From the NCBI GenBank assembly GCA_003255065.1, contig QAOA01001289.1, forward strand, positions 57,188-121,187: a stretch of DNA of 64,000 nucleotides, given 5' to 3'. The notes under the pieces are model-generated. The model was given only the letters and a program-made list of their open reading frames with translations, searched no databases and had not been told where the DNA came from. Below are positions 22,460-33,172 of this stretch, one piece after another; position 1 is the stretch's first letter; the number at the start of each line of letters is the position of its first letter. Made by a program: the position numbers and the translations under genes. The DNA comes from Cercis canadensis (Eukaryota > Streptophyta > Magnoliopsida > Fabales > Fabaceae).

Positions 22460-22460
22460 A
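22415..22460. repeat. (GT)n/(TA)n microsatellite
   Basis: GTGTGTGTGTGT, then TATATATATATA, then GTGTGTGTGTGTGTG. A single N at 22487 is flanked by two copies of an AAGATCTA..TATTAGGAGTAAATG segment. Confidence 0.8.
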
Positions 22461-22801
22461 GAAAGATCTACTATTAGGAGTAAATGNCGCGCGCGCGTGT
22501 GAAAGATCTAACTATTAGGAGTAAATGTAAAGATTTACTCTCAATCTTAACCGTTTATTCCACTTACATCTAATGACTATGAAATTGCGACCTATACTCT
22601 CGAATTAAAAAGACAAAAAAAGTCATGTGATATCTAAAGGATAGAGTGGCTAACGATGTACATACGTGGCAAAACCTAGTCCGACTAGGCATACAGGTGG
22701 CACAAACCATTGCCACTTCAGCAAAAACACGTGACTTGCACATGTTTGAGTGGGTCCCACTTCCACTTTTGAGACCATAATGCAATGTTTCTTAAAATTT
22801 A

Positions 22802-23059
22802 GAATAAATCTACATTTATATCCTTGAAATATTTAATATTTAATAAAATAGTCCTTGAAATAATATTAACTACAAAATAGTTCTTAAAAGAACTGATATG
22901 CATAACAAAATAGTCTAATATTTTTTAAATTTTAAATTTTTTAAGGACTATTTTGTTACATATATCAGTTCTTTTGAGGATTATTTTGTAGTTAATGTTT
23001 TTTTAAGGACTATTTTGTTAAATCTTAAATTTTTCAGGGATACAAATATAAGTTTACTC
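22802..23059. mobile_element. Palindromic Mutator-like MITE with 9-bp target duplication
   Basis: 258 bp with arms of about 115 bp. The left end GAATAAATCTACATTTATAT pairs with the right end read in reverse, GAGTAAACTTATATTTGTAT. A perfect 9-bp repeat TAAAATTTA lies at 22793-22801 and 23060-23068. No coding capacity. Confidence 0.8.
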
Positions 23060-23162
23060 TAAAATTTACTTGGCGTAGAGAACGAGAATATTAATAGTTA
23101 TTTATGCAATATGAGAGAATTAATAGTTTAGTACTGTTGTATTCTGTATGCTTGTATATTAA

Positions 23163-23190
23163 TCATAACTAGTTTATAAACTAGTTATGA
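23163..23190. repeat. 28-bp perfect palindrome
   Basis: The sequence centred on TAGTTTATAAACTA reads identically on both strands over 28 bp. Its role, if any, is unknown. Confidence 0.85.
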
Positions 23191-24015
23191 CATTAATTAT
23201 AGAGAACTCATTGCTTCTCTCAAATTGTGACTAAAATATTATTTTGGTCCTTGACTTTTGTGCACATTCTCAGTTTAGTCCTTGAGTATAAGGGATTCTT
23301 AAAAAGGTCCTTCACTTATCATTTTTGCTTCATTTAAATCTTTTCGTCAGGATGTTGTTTAGCACACTAATAAAAGTGCTTATAGATCTAGTCAAAAGAT
23401 AACATGGCAGCTCAAAATGCCAACTCAGACCCCGAATAATCCAACCACATCAAACGACGACATTTTATCTTAGACTGAAATCCTCTTCTTCCCCTCTTCT
23501 TAACGATTCAGCTTGCAACAAGTCACACGATAGCACCCAGAACCAATATTTGAAGGTTAAATTCATCAAATCGGTGGTGGTGGAGGTCAAGAAGGCTAAC
23601 TCCCCTTCTCCATCTGCACAAGTCCAGGTCATTATCTTCTTTCTTTCTTTTTAGTGATTTGTCTTTTATAGATGTGTAATTCTCTAAGAATTTTCTATTT
23701 TTATTCTGTAATCCAGTATGATTTTGATTGGTGTATGTTTGTATGTGTGTATGTAGGTGCTGAAGATTAACTAGTTTCGGAAGCAGCCAAACGAGAACGA
23801 CGAGGTAATTGTTTTTTTCATTGGTTACTTGGGGATTCACTTTCGTTTATTTTCTTGGTAAAAAGTATTGTGCGGGTACTTTCAGTTTAGATTTATGATT
23901 GAATTTTGCTTGAGATAGACTATGATGTGCAAGGGTTTTTTTTCAATATTTTGTTGTATTTGAGTGAATATCATGAAATGATATCTAATTCCGTTTCATC
24001 TTTCAATTATATACT

Positions 24016-24328
24016 TGTGGTGGTCCATTATACAGGTCCAATACCAAGAGATCCGGTAAGCCCAAACCCAATTCATTAAAGGCCCCCTGACCTGCCAGCT
24101 CCTAGTTTCCGTTTGCTATAAATAGCCCTACCCGTTATAGGTAACAGACTTTTGGACATCCACTCATAATTAATACTATCAAGCTCGGACCAAACTAATT
24201 TGATCACCGGAGCCCGGAAATACAAATCCGGCCCAGTTTCTCTATTTCAAGTTAGCTCGGATCAACCCGACCTAAGAGATCACCCCGATCTTCGTGACGT
24301 AACCCGACTTCAAACTCAGGCATCGTCA
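24016..24328 (+). mobile_element. Solo LTR, 313 bp, family shared with 29464-29777
   Basis: It starts TGTGGTGGTCC and ends GGCATCGTCA, bounded by a perfect 5-bp target duplication ATACT at 24011-24015 and 24329-24333. It shares with 29464-29777 the block TCATAATTAATACTATCAAG, GAGCCCGGAAATA, GGCCCAGTTT and the ACTCAGGCATC end. There is no internal region, so it is a solo LTR left by recombination. TATAAATAGCCC at about 24116 looks like its own TATA box. It lies about 65 bp upstream of the GRF pseudogene ATG. Confidence 0.85.
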
Positions 24329-24393
24329 ATACTGCATGTGTACAAATTGATTTGAAGATTCTAGCATCTACTGTTAGTTATACAGTAATCATC

Positions 24394-24828
24394 ATGTCAA
24401 CTTGTTCTAGATCAATAGCTGCTTCAGGTGTTAAATTGTGTGAACATGGAATGGGGGTTGTCTTGTTAAAATCGAAGATGGGGAAAAATCCTAAGAGGAT
24501 CTTTTTTAGGTGCCCTTTCTACAAGACACCTCATCTGAGATGTAGCTACTTTGAATGGACAAATGGGCAAACAACAATAGGAGGAGTGAAGAAGGTACCT
24601 GTTAATTTAGTAGATGAACTAAATACAACATCAATAGAATTAGAGGGGCTTCAGGCTATAGTAGCATAAGTGGAAGATTGTAGGTTGAAGTAAAGGAAAG
24701 ATTTGAAAAGAATGAAAAATATTTGCACAGAAATGTAGAAGAGAATCGAGAAGGAGAAAGCTTGGGTTAGGACATTAGTGATATTGCTTGTTTTGACATG
24801 GGTGGTGTTTGCTTTTCATGTCATGTAA
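24394..24828 (+). pseudogene. GRF-type zinc-finger protein, three premature stops
   Basis: The frame starts MSTCSRSIAASGVKLCEHG and contains a GRF zinc-finger-like region with CEHG, FFRCPFYK, CSYFEW (codons 16-54). Small plant proteins of this type have the GRF finger, then a charged coiled coil, then a C-terminal membrane segment. All three parts can be read in one frame here: finger, Lys/Glu-rich helix (24670-24765), hydrophobic VILLVLTWVVFAF (about 24775-24820). In-frame stops interrupt at 24667, 24691 and 24736, all after the finger, so at best a truncated finger-only protein of 91 residues could be made. Function of the family in plants is poorly known. An upstream exon was not identified. 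A solo LTR has inserted just 5'. Confidence 0.7.
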
Positions 24829-24839
24829 ATTTTATTTTA

Positions 24840-25150
24840 TTCTTTTTGCTACTGATGTATTTGTATGTTAGGAAAGTTTGGATTATGGCTTTCATGTCAT
24901 GTCATGTAATTTAATTTTTTTTTTTTGCTACTTATGTAATGTAGCATTTGTCTATGATGGAAATGGTTCATATGTGTAAGTTTTGATTATGGCTTTCTTG
25001 TCATGTAATTTTTTATTTTGTTTTTGCTACTGGTTTAATGTAGCATTTGTTTGTTAAGGAAATGGATCATATGGATAAGTTTGGATTATGGCTTTCATGT
25101 CATGTAATTTTCTAAAAGCTACTAATGTAGCATTTGTCTATTAGGAAAAT
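24840..25150. repeat. Degenerate tandem repeat 3' of the GRF relic
   Basis: Three to four copies of a roughly 105-bp unit containing TTATGGCTTTCATGTCATGT, a T-rich run, GCTACT..TGTAGCATTTGT and GGTCATAT. The first copy overlaps the relic's C-terminal codons, suggesting that its end was the source of the repeat. Confidence 0.6.
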
Positions 25151-25499
25151 AGGTCATATAAGTCCTTGATAATAATAAATAGTGACAATAATAATAGTCA
25201 ATCCAAAAGATAATCATATTTATTATAGGCAATCTCTATTAACATAACAATCTAAACACTTTCACATTACACAAAAAATATCTACATAATCCAACAGCTA
25301 TAGCATAAGCTTCTTAAACAAAAAAAGATAGTAATAATACATAGTTCACAGCTTTGACACACATAATAGTAATAGATATCCCAATCCTCATCAATGAACA
25401 ATCATTGGAAGGGTATGTGATTAAACTCCTTAGTGGCATCATCGGGCTTATTGTTGTTTGAGTTTGTTGCTGGCTTGTTTCTCATTGTAGCTGCTCTAT
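25151..25499. other. Intergenic DNA, no gene seen
   Basis: No recognisable feature. Confidence 0.4.
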
Positions 25500-25975
25500 A
25501 GACACCGTATTTTATTCAGGTCTTTTCCGTATTATAAAAAAAAAATTGAAAAAAAAAATAAATTCTTAATTTTTAATTATTGATTTTTATATTGTTGTTT
25601 GGGTTTTTTGTGATGAAGCAAACCCTAGGCCTATTCCATTGTTTGTCTAGCCTCTTTTTTTTTTTTTTTTTTATTTAGTCACGTGACCTTATTATTATAT
25701 ATATTTTTATTATAAATGAGAGCAATGCATTGAGAAAGGAAATTGGAGTAGATGGAGAGAATCGAGCCGTTAAGATCAAATACTCTAATTCTTANTTTTT
25801 TAAAAAAAAAACAAATTAAGAGGGAAAGAAAGGGAGTAGGCGGCAAGAAAAAAAGGACAAAGTTGAAAATTAAAAAAGAAAATATCTAAAGAGAGAGTGG
25901 TGCATGAGAAGAAAAGGAGAGAAAGAATCGACAAGGGAAGAGGAAAACCGACTAAGAAAAAAAGTGAGTGCTAGA
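25500..25975 (+). mobile_element. Truncated large-LTR fragment
   Basis: It opens with ATAGACACCGTATTTTATTC, and later has CAAACCCTAGGCCTATTCCATTG and a purine-rich tract, in the same order as the copies at 39730 and 54237. It ends where the duplicated Kunitz flank begins. An ambiguous base sits in it at 25795. Confidence 0.5.
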
Positions 25976-26890
25976 GAAATTAAGTTGTCCCTCGCTTAAC
26001 GACAGAGTTGCTGAAAATTATTGACACATGTTCGGTTCATATGGTCCACGATATTTTTCTTACATTTCTCTCTTCTGATTCCTGAAAGGGGTATACAGTA
26101 GAAACGTAATGCATAAGCTTTATAGTTGTTAGCGATCATAAATGAAAGTTTTAATATAGTTAATTTCCATACAACTTTGGAATGCAATTTATCAAATACT
26201 TTGGGTCATACCACTAAATATCTATGAATATATCATGTCAAAAGAAAATATCTATGAATATACATACTGCAAATCTGGATTTGCACCCTGTAAAAGTCAA
26301 ACTGCAAGAAAAGAAAGATTTGCAAACAGTATTTCCCACACAAAAAGAAAAAAGAAAGGAAAAAATTGTGTAAAACAATTTATGGCAGAAAAAGATTTTA
26401 TGACAGGAAAACATTGCAAATGAATCGTTGCAAAATCAAAGGCAAAGGAAGTGGAAAAATGAAAGATTTACTCACGAATTTCTATAGTCAATTTCCTTGA
26501 ACTTTCTTTCTTAATCAAAATATCCAATATCATGCAATATCAATGATTCATCTGTCTATGATTTTCAAATTCATCCATTCAAATGTATTTGTCAACACTA
26601 GGCCCCAGTACTTTTTCATAATAATTTACCTTGCAGCTTTCTCATATGTTAGCACAATGTGGTCCATAACTTAACGTGACTACCTTGTCTTTAGCTCATA
26701 ATGTGGCTGTAGTTTTCATAATAATTTACCTAATCAGCTTTCTAGTATATAGTACAACTTAACGTGGCTACCTTATCTATTGCTCATAATGTGGCTACCC
26801 GTTGCAAGTTTTATGGGAACCCCACTGATCCATTTACTAGAAAACTATTATCATACTTTCCAAATACCATTATATTATATAGGTGCATGC
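25976..26890. repeat. Second copy of Kunitz-flank DNA with extra 425 bp
   Basis: 25976-26166 and 26594-26890 match 20840-21290. The 26167-26593 part has no counterpart there and carries a tandem AAATATCTATGAATATA repeat. No coding sequence was recognised. Confidence 0.65.
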
Positions 26891-27369
26891 TATGGCGCTA
26901 TAGAAGATGACCATTTCCAATTACAGTAAGTGTCTGCATGGCAATAACTTTGTAGCTAGAAATAATGGCCAGAAGCTTCAGTTCATACTCTAGCTAGTAC
27001 ATTCTCAGACCATAACCCCATTTTGCTCAAGAACAGTTTGAGGTATGCGTGGATGAAAAGGTCTTCAGTTCAAGTCATGCCGGTGATCCGATATCCATTA
27101 ATTATGGTGCTGCTAGCCTATACAACTATTTGTGTTACCAAAACCAACCTAAAATCCCAGGTTATTTTTCAATATTTTTTTATTTAAAGTTAAAAAAGTA
27201 ATGCATATTCGGGACTTCAAACAATCACATTGTGCGTGCTTCATGCTTTACTGTATTTTAAATGACATTTATATATAGGGAATTAATAAGGATATATGAT
27301 TTTTTTCTTTGGTACATAGGATATTTGCTTCAATAGACAATGTTAAGTGATTTGTGTAGATATTTATCC
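26891..27369. other. Intergenic DNA, no gene seen
   Basis: A short open stretch near 26950-27150 was examined and matches nothing I recognise. Confidence 0.35.
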
Positions 27370-28623
27370 AAATTATTTAGGATGATGAATTTCAAATTAA
27401 GATAATATTTAAAAAGGAAATTACCACTTAGATTATAATTGATATTATTAAAAATAAATTATCACGCAAGTTTCTTTAATGAAAATTTTTCCCAACCTTA
27501 TCCCATCAATCTTAATTGAATGTTTTGATTTCTAATAAATAAATGGGAATACAATAATTGTCAATTTACTTGTTCAAATGAATCAATAAAGCAATTAATA
27601 TATTTATAAAATAAAGACATGCTATAAAATAATAAAACTATACAATCTGACGTGGATGAGGACTCGTTTTAAAATAAGAACATATTTTAATTTATTTCAA
27701 TCAATGATTATAATTTTATTTCCATTTCCATTACAAATGAGAGATTAGATATTTGAAGATACATTTAATTTTGTTAATTTGTTTTTAATTATGACATTCA
27801 AATACGTACACCCAATTAATTGTGATTGATTAATTGGTTGACTCTATTTGTTGCATTTTTTATTACATTTAATGTTTTATTCCCAAACAAAATAATTTTT
27901 CATGAGATTTTATGGCTTCGCATCACACACCCAGCAAGACGTTATAATAATTAAGATAATATTTAAAGAAGGAATTACCACTTGTCCTTGTTTAAGATTA
28001 TAATAAATATTATCAAAAATAAATTATCATGCACATTTCTATAATAAAAAAATTTCCCACACGTTTATCCAATTTTTTTTTAATTGAATGTCTTAATTTA
28101 TAATAAATAAATGTGAGTACAATAATTGTCAATTAACTCGTTCAAATGAATCAATTAATATAATATATAAATCAAGGACATGCTATAAAAGTATACGAAT
28201 TGATTTTGAAGCTCTCCCCCTGGACTCTCGACTCTGCCTCTCGCCTCTCACCTCTCACCCCACTTCGCCCAATTTCATGANCAGCAAGACGTTATAATAA
28301 TTAAGATAATATTTAAAGAAGGAATTACCACTTGTCCTTTTTCAAGATTATAATAAATATTATCAAAAATAAATTATCATGCACATTTCTATAATAAAAA
28401 ATTTTCCCACACGTTTATCCAAATTTTTTTAATTGAATGTCTTAATTTATAATAAATAAATGTGAGTACAATAATTGTCAATTAACTCGTTCAAATGAAT
28501 CAATTAATATAATATATAAATCAAGGACATGCTATAAAAGTATACGAATTGATTTTGAAGCTCTCCCCCTGGACTCTCGACTCTCGCCTCTCGCCTCTCA
28601 CCCCACTTCGCCCAATTTCATGA
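27370..28623. repeat. Three direct copies of an AT-rich repeat upstream of the transporter relic
   Basis: Copies at about 27370-27640 (diverged), 27932-28280 and 28282-28623. All contain TTAAGATAATATTTAAA, TAAATTATCA and ACAATAATTGTCAATT in order. The last two are nearly identical and separated by a single N at 28281, which suggests unmerged contig ends; the first is divergent enough to be a real older duplication. Confidence 0.7.
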
Positions 28624-28697
28624 ATAGTTGGTGATGTACTTACGTGTGATCACAAATTCACAATAGCCAATCAAGGTCTTTGTTTGTGGTCTCTTTT

Positions 28698-28706
28698 ACT
28701 ATAAAT
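28698..28706 (+). promoter_or_regulatory. TATA box upstream of the transporter relic
   Basis: CTATAAATATATC at about 28698-28710, roughly 45 bp before the first recognisable coding sequence. It is a plausible core promoter of the ancestral gene. Confidence 0.4.
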
Positions 28707-28892
28707 ATATCACTTTAAACTCATCACCCTGCTACTCTACTTCACACGCAAAAGATAGTATCGAGAAAGAAAGCATTAATTGCCCAACTGAAGAGAGCAT
28801 TGAGAGCCAAAACCAAAGCTCTCAGACAGAGCAACCAAGCAGAGGAACCACCTTTTCTAGGACTTGTTTCAATGGGATCAACGGCGTGTCAA

Positions 28893-29463
28893 GTCTTTCT
28901 TTGTTCCTCCCTTCTCTTAGCCAACAATTTCACTATTCCATGTGATGTGCTTTTTAATAGTAATCATAGTTCCAACACGGTGTAATGGCCCATTCTATTG
29001 GCCCGAGTCTTTCTTTGTTCCTCCCTTCTCTTAGCCAACAATTTCACTATTCCATGTGATGTGCTTTTTAATAGTAATCACAGTTCTAACATGGTGTAAT
29101 AGCCCATTCTATTGGCCCAATATATCAAAAGGCCCAATAGTCCAAAAGGCCATTCCTAAGAAGTCCAACTCATGTTTTCATCCCACTCAGTCCCTAATAC
29201 CCCTCCATTTCCAGGTAAGGAGGAGGATTTTTCGACTCTCAGTCATAATTAATACCATTAAGCTCGGATTGAACTAATTTGATCTTCGGAGCCCAGAAAT
29301 ATAAATCTGGCCCAGTTTGTCTATTTCANTAATCATAGTTCTAACATGGTGTAATGGCCCATTCTATTGGCCCGAGTCTTTCTTTGTTCCTCCCTTCTCT
29401 TAGCCAACAATTTCACTATTCCATGTGATGTGCTTTTTAATAGTAATCATAGTTCTAACATGG
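28893..29463. repeat. Intron region with tandem and N-flanking duplication
   Basis: A unit of about 113 bp from GTCTTTCTTTGTTCC to TTGGCCC occurs at 28893 and again at 29005. A larger copy, 28961-29328, recurs at 29330-29698 around a single N at 29329. The larger repeat contains almost the whole solo LTR and is best explained as an unmerged contig overlap. Confidence 0.65.
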
Positions 29464-29777
29464 TGTAATGGCCCATTCTATTGGCCCAATATATCAAAAG
29501 GCCCAATAGTCCAAAAGGCCATTCCTAAGAAGTCCAACTCATGTTTTTATCCCACTCAGTCCCCTAATACCCCTCCATTTCCAGGTAAGGAGGAGGATTT
29601 TTCGACTCTCAGTCATAATTAATACCATTAAGCTCGGATTGAACTAATTTGATCTTCGGAGCCCAGAAATATAAATCTGGCCCAGTTTGTCTATTTCAGG
29701 TCAACTCGAAACAAACCAACAAACCAAATTGACCCGATCTCCGTAACATGATCCAATCTTGAACTCAGGCATCATCA
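29464..29777 (+). mobile_element. Solo LTR, 314 bp, inside the transporter intron
   Basis: It starts TGTAATGGCCCATTC and ends GGCATCATCA, flanked by a perfect 5-bp repeat CATGG at 29459-29463 and 29778-29782. Same family as 24016-24328. It lies 21 bp upstream of the exon that starts at 29799, so it lies close to the branch-point region of that intron. Confidence 0.85.
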
Positions 29778-30029
29778 CATGGGAACCTGGTTTTTAAGGT
29801 ATTGGAATACTCTCAATGTCATATGCAGTTTCTCAAGGAGAGTGGATGAGCTTAATACTTTTTCTTTTGGCTGCAATTATTTGTTGGTACACAACTTTGC
29901 TTTTGCAAAGGTGTATGGATATGGAAGGCCACATGTCAGAACCTACTTTGATATTGGAGAGCTTGCTTTTAGGCAAAATGGAAGAGCTTTGGTGACATTT
30001 TTCACTTGAACTCATATCTATTTATTGGC

Positions 30030-30798
30030 CTAGAGTTGGAGCGCTTGGAAGCAAGAGCTAGGGCTCCTAGGTTTTGCCTGGGAGAGTTGGGACGCTCTAA
30101 GTTGGGTGTTGGGGCGCTCTGGCTCTACCTAACTTTGTTGTTTGACCCTTTTGACTCCTGAATCAAGCATACAACTCTCCTTTCTTCAATCTTTGCTTCT
30201 TGGCTTGAAGTTTGAATCCAAATCTCCTCTATCAACCCTCCAATAGCTCCTTGCATCTTCTTTCCTTGTCATGGCTCATTCAGAGTCTTTTCGCCCCAAC
30301 TCTAGGCCAATTTCCAGCTTTGTGCATTTTTACGTTTTCTTGCTTAAATGGGCTCCGAATTTAGTCTTTTTGGGCCCATTTTTATCCTAATTAAAACCTA
30401 TGTTATTTTCCTTATTTGTCATTAGACTTGTATTAGGAATTTAGGTTTTGAACTTGGGCTAGGCCCTTTTTTCCAATTAGGGTAATTAGGTTAGTCTTTT
30501 GTTTAAAGGAAGGCTTTTTCCCCATTGTGAAGTCAAAGTTGAGAATTGAGATTTGAGTAAAGTTCAAAGGTTTTCTCCTTCATTGGTTCATTGAAGAACT
30601 ATTAGAACTTATCAAGAACCCTAGTTCTTGTGGCGTTCGATCTAAGACTTATCACTCACCCTCTATTCTCTTTTGAGTATGGCGTCTATATCATTCCCGT
30701 TTGTTTTCTTAATTTGTGTTTTTTTGAACCTTCAAACTTGATTGGATGGTTCTTTGAACAATTGAATATCTACCATTCGGGGCAAACTCTACAGGTTC
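30030..30798 (+). mobile_element. Unclassified LTR-like insertion in the transporter relic
   Basis: It interrupts the transporter between coding blocks. It contains GGGCTCCGAATTTAGTC, TTTTGGGCCCA and CAAGAACCCTAG motifs typical of plant LTR leader regions, and no protein-coding domain. TCATATC occurs at both edges (about 30015 and 30798), possibly a target repeat. The ends do not show clear TG/CA. Confidence 0.4.
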
Positions 30799-31665
30799 AT
30801 ATCACTATGCCGTTCCATGAGAAACAGAAGCCGATTTCCCAAGGTAAGAAGCAGTGCTTGTAATATTTTACTATGTTTTTGAAGCTTGAGACAAAGATGA
30901 TATGTTAAAATAGAATTTGTGTTGTAATATTTTACTATGTTAAGCTTCTTTACATTTTGTGTTGTTTCCCATTGCAGGTTTTGCTTGTGTGCTATATAGC
31001 AGCCACCACAACCTATGGATCCATGGCCATCCAAGGCTATCTAATGTTTGGAGACCATCTAAATTCCAAATCACATTAAACCTCCCAATAAAAAAATTTA
31101 GCTCTCACGTAGCAATTTATACAACAGTAATCAACCCCTTCACCAAGTATGCAGTTGGCGTTACGCTATTGGCGAACGCCATTGAAGACAGAGTATACAA
31201 AAGTTTGGCTACCAGCATCCTCATAAGAACAGTGATTGTGGTCAACACTATGGTTGTGGCCATATTCTTTCCTCTTTTTGGGTACATCTTGGCTTTTATG
31301 GGGGCATTGTTTATTGTCACAGACGCAATGTTACTACCCTGCATCTGCTACTTAAAGATTAACAAAGCTACTTTAAGGATGGGGCTAGAGTTGATTGTTA
31401 CTAAGTACCAAAATTAAGTGCATTTCAATTTGATCTAGACAATCAAGATTTGGTATCGAGCAATAATTAAAATGCAAAAATAGTAAAAGAGGTAGAAATA
31501 TGGATGAGAATTATCTAGAGTTTCCGATTTCACCATAGCTATTATAAATTGTTATCCCTACTTCAGTAGTCAAGAATTATCTTTCCAATTGCTAGCCAAG
31601 AACCATAAACTATCCATTAGCCTTTCCGAAGATCAAACAAAAATATTCTCAAATTATGAGCTCAC

Positions 31666-32419
31666 TGTTGTGAAAAATCTAAACGCAAGTGTACTTTATC
31701 GTTTCCAAGTAATAAGATGAGATAGAGTATCGTTCCCACGAGGACTAACGTATCAACTACTGAAATTGGGTTAATCTCAATTTTATCTAATCAATAAGTA
31801 TTGCAGAATTTTCAAGAAAGAACTTTAAATAAGCTAAAAGTAAGCTAAGACAGTTAAAATGATGATTTAATCAAGAGAGAAATATCTAGGGCTTTTGATT
31901 TCACCATAGCTATTCTGATTTGCTATTCCTAATTCATTGATGCAACAAGGGAACTGAAACTATTGTTTATTGATATCTAGCACTGAACTGACGTGCTGCT
32001 TTTATAGGTGCCTTACAAGTACACAAGCTACAAACTCTTTACTAAGGCTAATGTTGATAACAGTAAAAGAATAAATAAGATAACTAATGCTATTGTTGAT
32101 AACAGTAAAAGAAATAATAAGATAACTATTGCAGAATATAAATAATGCAGATAGCATTAGAACTAGAGTCCTTGGTGCGTACACCCACGTCCATGCATAT
32201 CCATGCATTTTAAGTGTATCGTGGGTTGGGTCTTTTGATCCTAGTGCTGACCCTTGGGCCCACCGTATAATTCATTAACCAAGAACAATCTTCCTAATTG
32301 CTAGCCAAGAACCCTAAATTATTTATTAGCCTTTCCCAAGGTCAAACAAAAATATCTCTAAGTTATGAACCCACGATATTTCTATGTGCATTGCGAATAA
32401 CCTAGAAACTCACTGAATT
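31666..32419 (-). mobile_element. Truncated copy of the Athila-like solo LTR
   Basis: Matches 33421-34174 base for base apart from a few substitutions, then is cut by the N gap. Confidence 0.7.
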
Positions 32420-32587
32420 NNNNNNNNNNNNNNNNNNNNNNNNNNNNNNNNNNNNNNNNNNNNNNNNNNNNNNNNNNNNNNNNNNNNNNNNNNNNNNNNN
32501 NNNNNNNNNNNNNNNNNNNNNNNNNNNNNNNNNNNNNNNNNNNNNNNNNNNNNNNNNNNNNNNNNNNNNNNNNNNNNNNNNNNNNNN
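32420..32587. other. Assembly gap, 168 N
   Basis: A run of N between two nearly identical 1,587-bp segments (30833-32419 and 32588-34174) that have no length difference. This is the pattern expected when overlapping contig ends are placed side by side. Confidence 0.95.
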
Positions 32588-33172
32588 GATTTCCCAAGGT
32601 AAGAAGCAGTGCTTGTAATATTTTACTATGTTTTTGAAGCTTGAGACAAAGATGATATGTTAAAATAGAATTTGTGTTGTAATATTTTACTATGTTAAGC
32701 TTCTTTACATTTTGTGTTGTTTCCCATTGCAGGTTTTGCTTGTGTGCTATATAGCAGCCACCACAACCTATGGATCCATGGCCATCCAAGGCTATCTAAT
32801 GTTTGGAGACCATCTAAATTCCAAATCACATTAAACCTCCCAATAAAAAAATTTAGCTCTCACGTAGCAATTTATACAACAGTAATCAACCCCTTCACCA
32901 AGTATGCAGTTGGCGTTACGCTATTGGCGAACGCCATTGAAGACAGAGTATACAAAAGTTTGGCTACCAGCATCCTCATAAGAACAGTGATTGTGGTCAA
33001 CACTATGGTTGTGGCCATATTCTTTCCTCTTTTTGGGTACATCTTGGCTTTTATGGGGGCATTGTTTATTGTCACAGACGCAATGTTACTACCCTGCATC
33101 TGCTACTTAAAGATTAACAAAGCTACTTTAAGGATGGGGCTAGAGTTGATTGTTACTAAGTACCAAAATTAA
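32588..33172 (+). pseudogene. Second copy of the AVT1-like 3' exons
   Basis: It starts in the final bases of the SMRNRSRFPK exon (donor at 32599) and includes the last exon (32733-33172) with the same 1-base frameshift as the copy at 30978. Either a very recent tandem duplication or a duplicated assembly of one locus; the shared frameshift and equal length favour the latter. Confidence 0.8.

Larger units (their letters stand above)
28745..31417 (+). pseudogene. AVT1-like vacuolar amino acid transporter, broken
   Basis: Exon pieces of an AAAP-family transporter lie in order. About 28745-28892 ends GTTFSRTCFNGINGVS; no ATG is in frame. Intron 28893-29798 holds a solo LTR. From 29799, GILSMSYAVSQGEWMSL, then the membrane segment LILFLLAAIICWY, then QRCMDM; a frameshift near 29930 leads to HVRTYFDIGELAFRQNGR. 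The gene then enters about 770 bp of unrelated DNA (30030-30798), and the middle of the protein is missing. SMRNRSRFPK (30814-30843) ends at a GT donor. The last exon (30978-31417) gives VLLVCYIAATTTYGSMA and GYLMFGD, then a 1-base frameshift near 31067, ITLNLP, and the final membrane helices. Intact relatives move amino acids across the tonoplast; this copy cannot be functional. Confidence 0.85.

Noticed and set aside
31117-31344. 75-codon minus frame opposite the transporter exon, repeated at 32872-33099
   Set aside because: Antisense shadow of the transporter's last exon.
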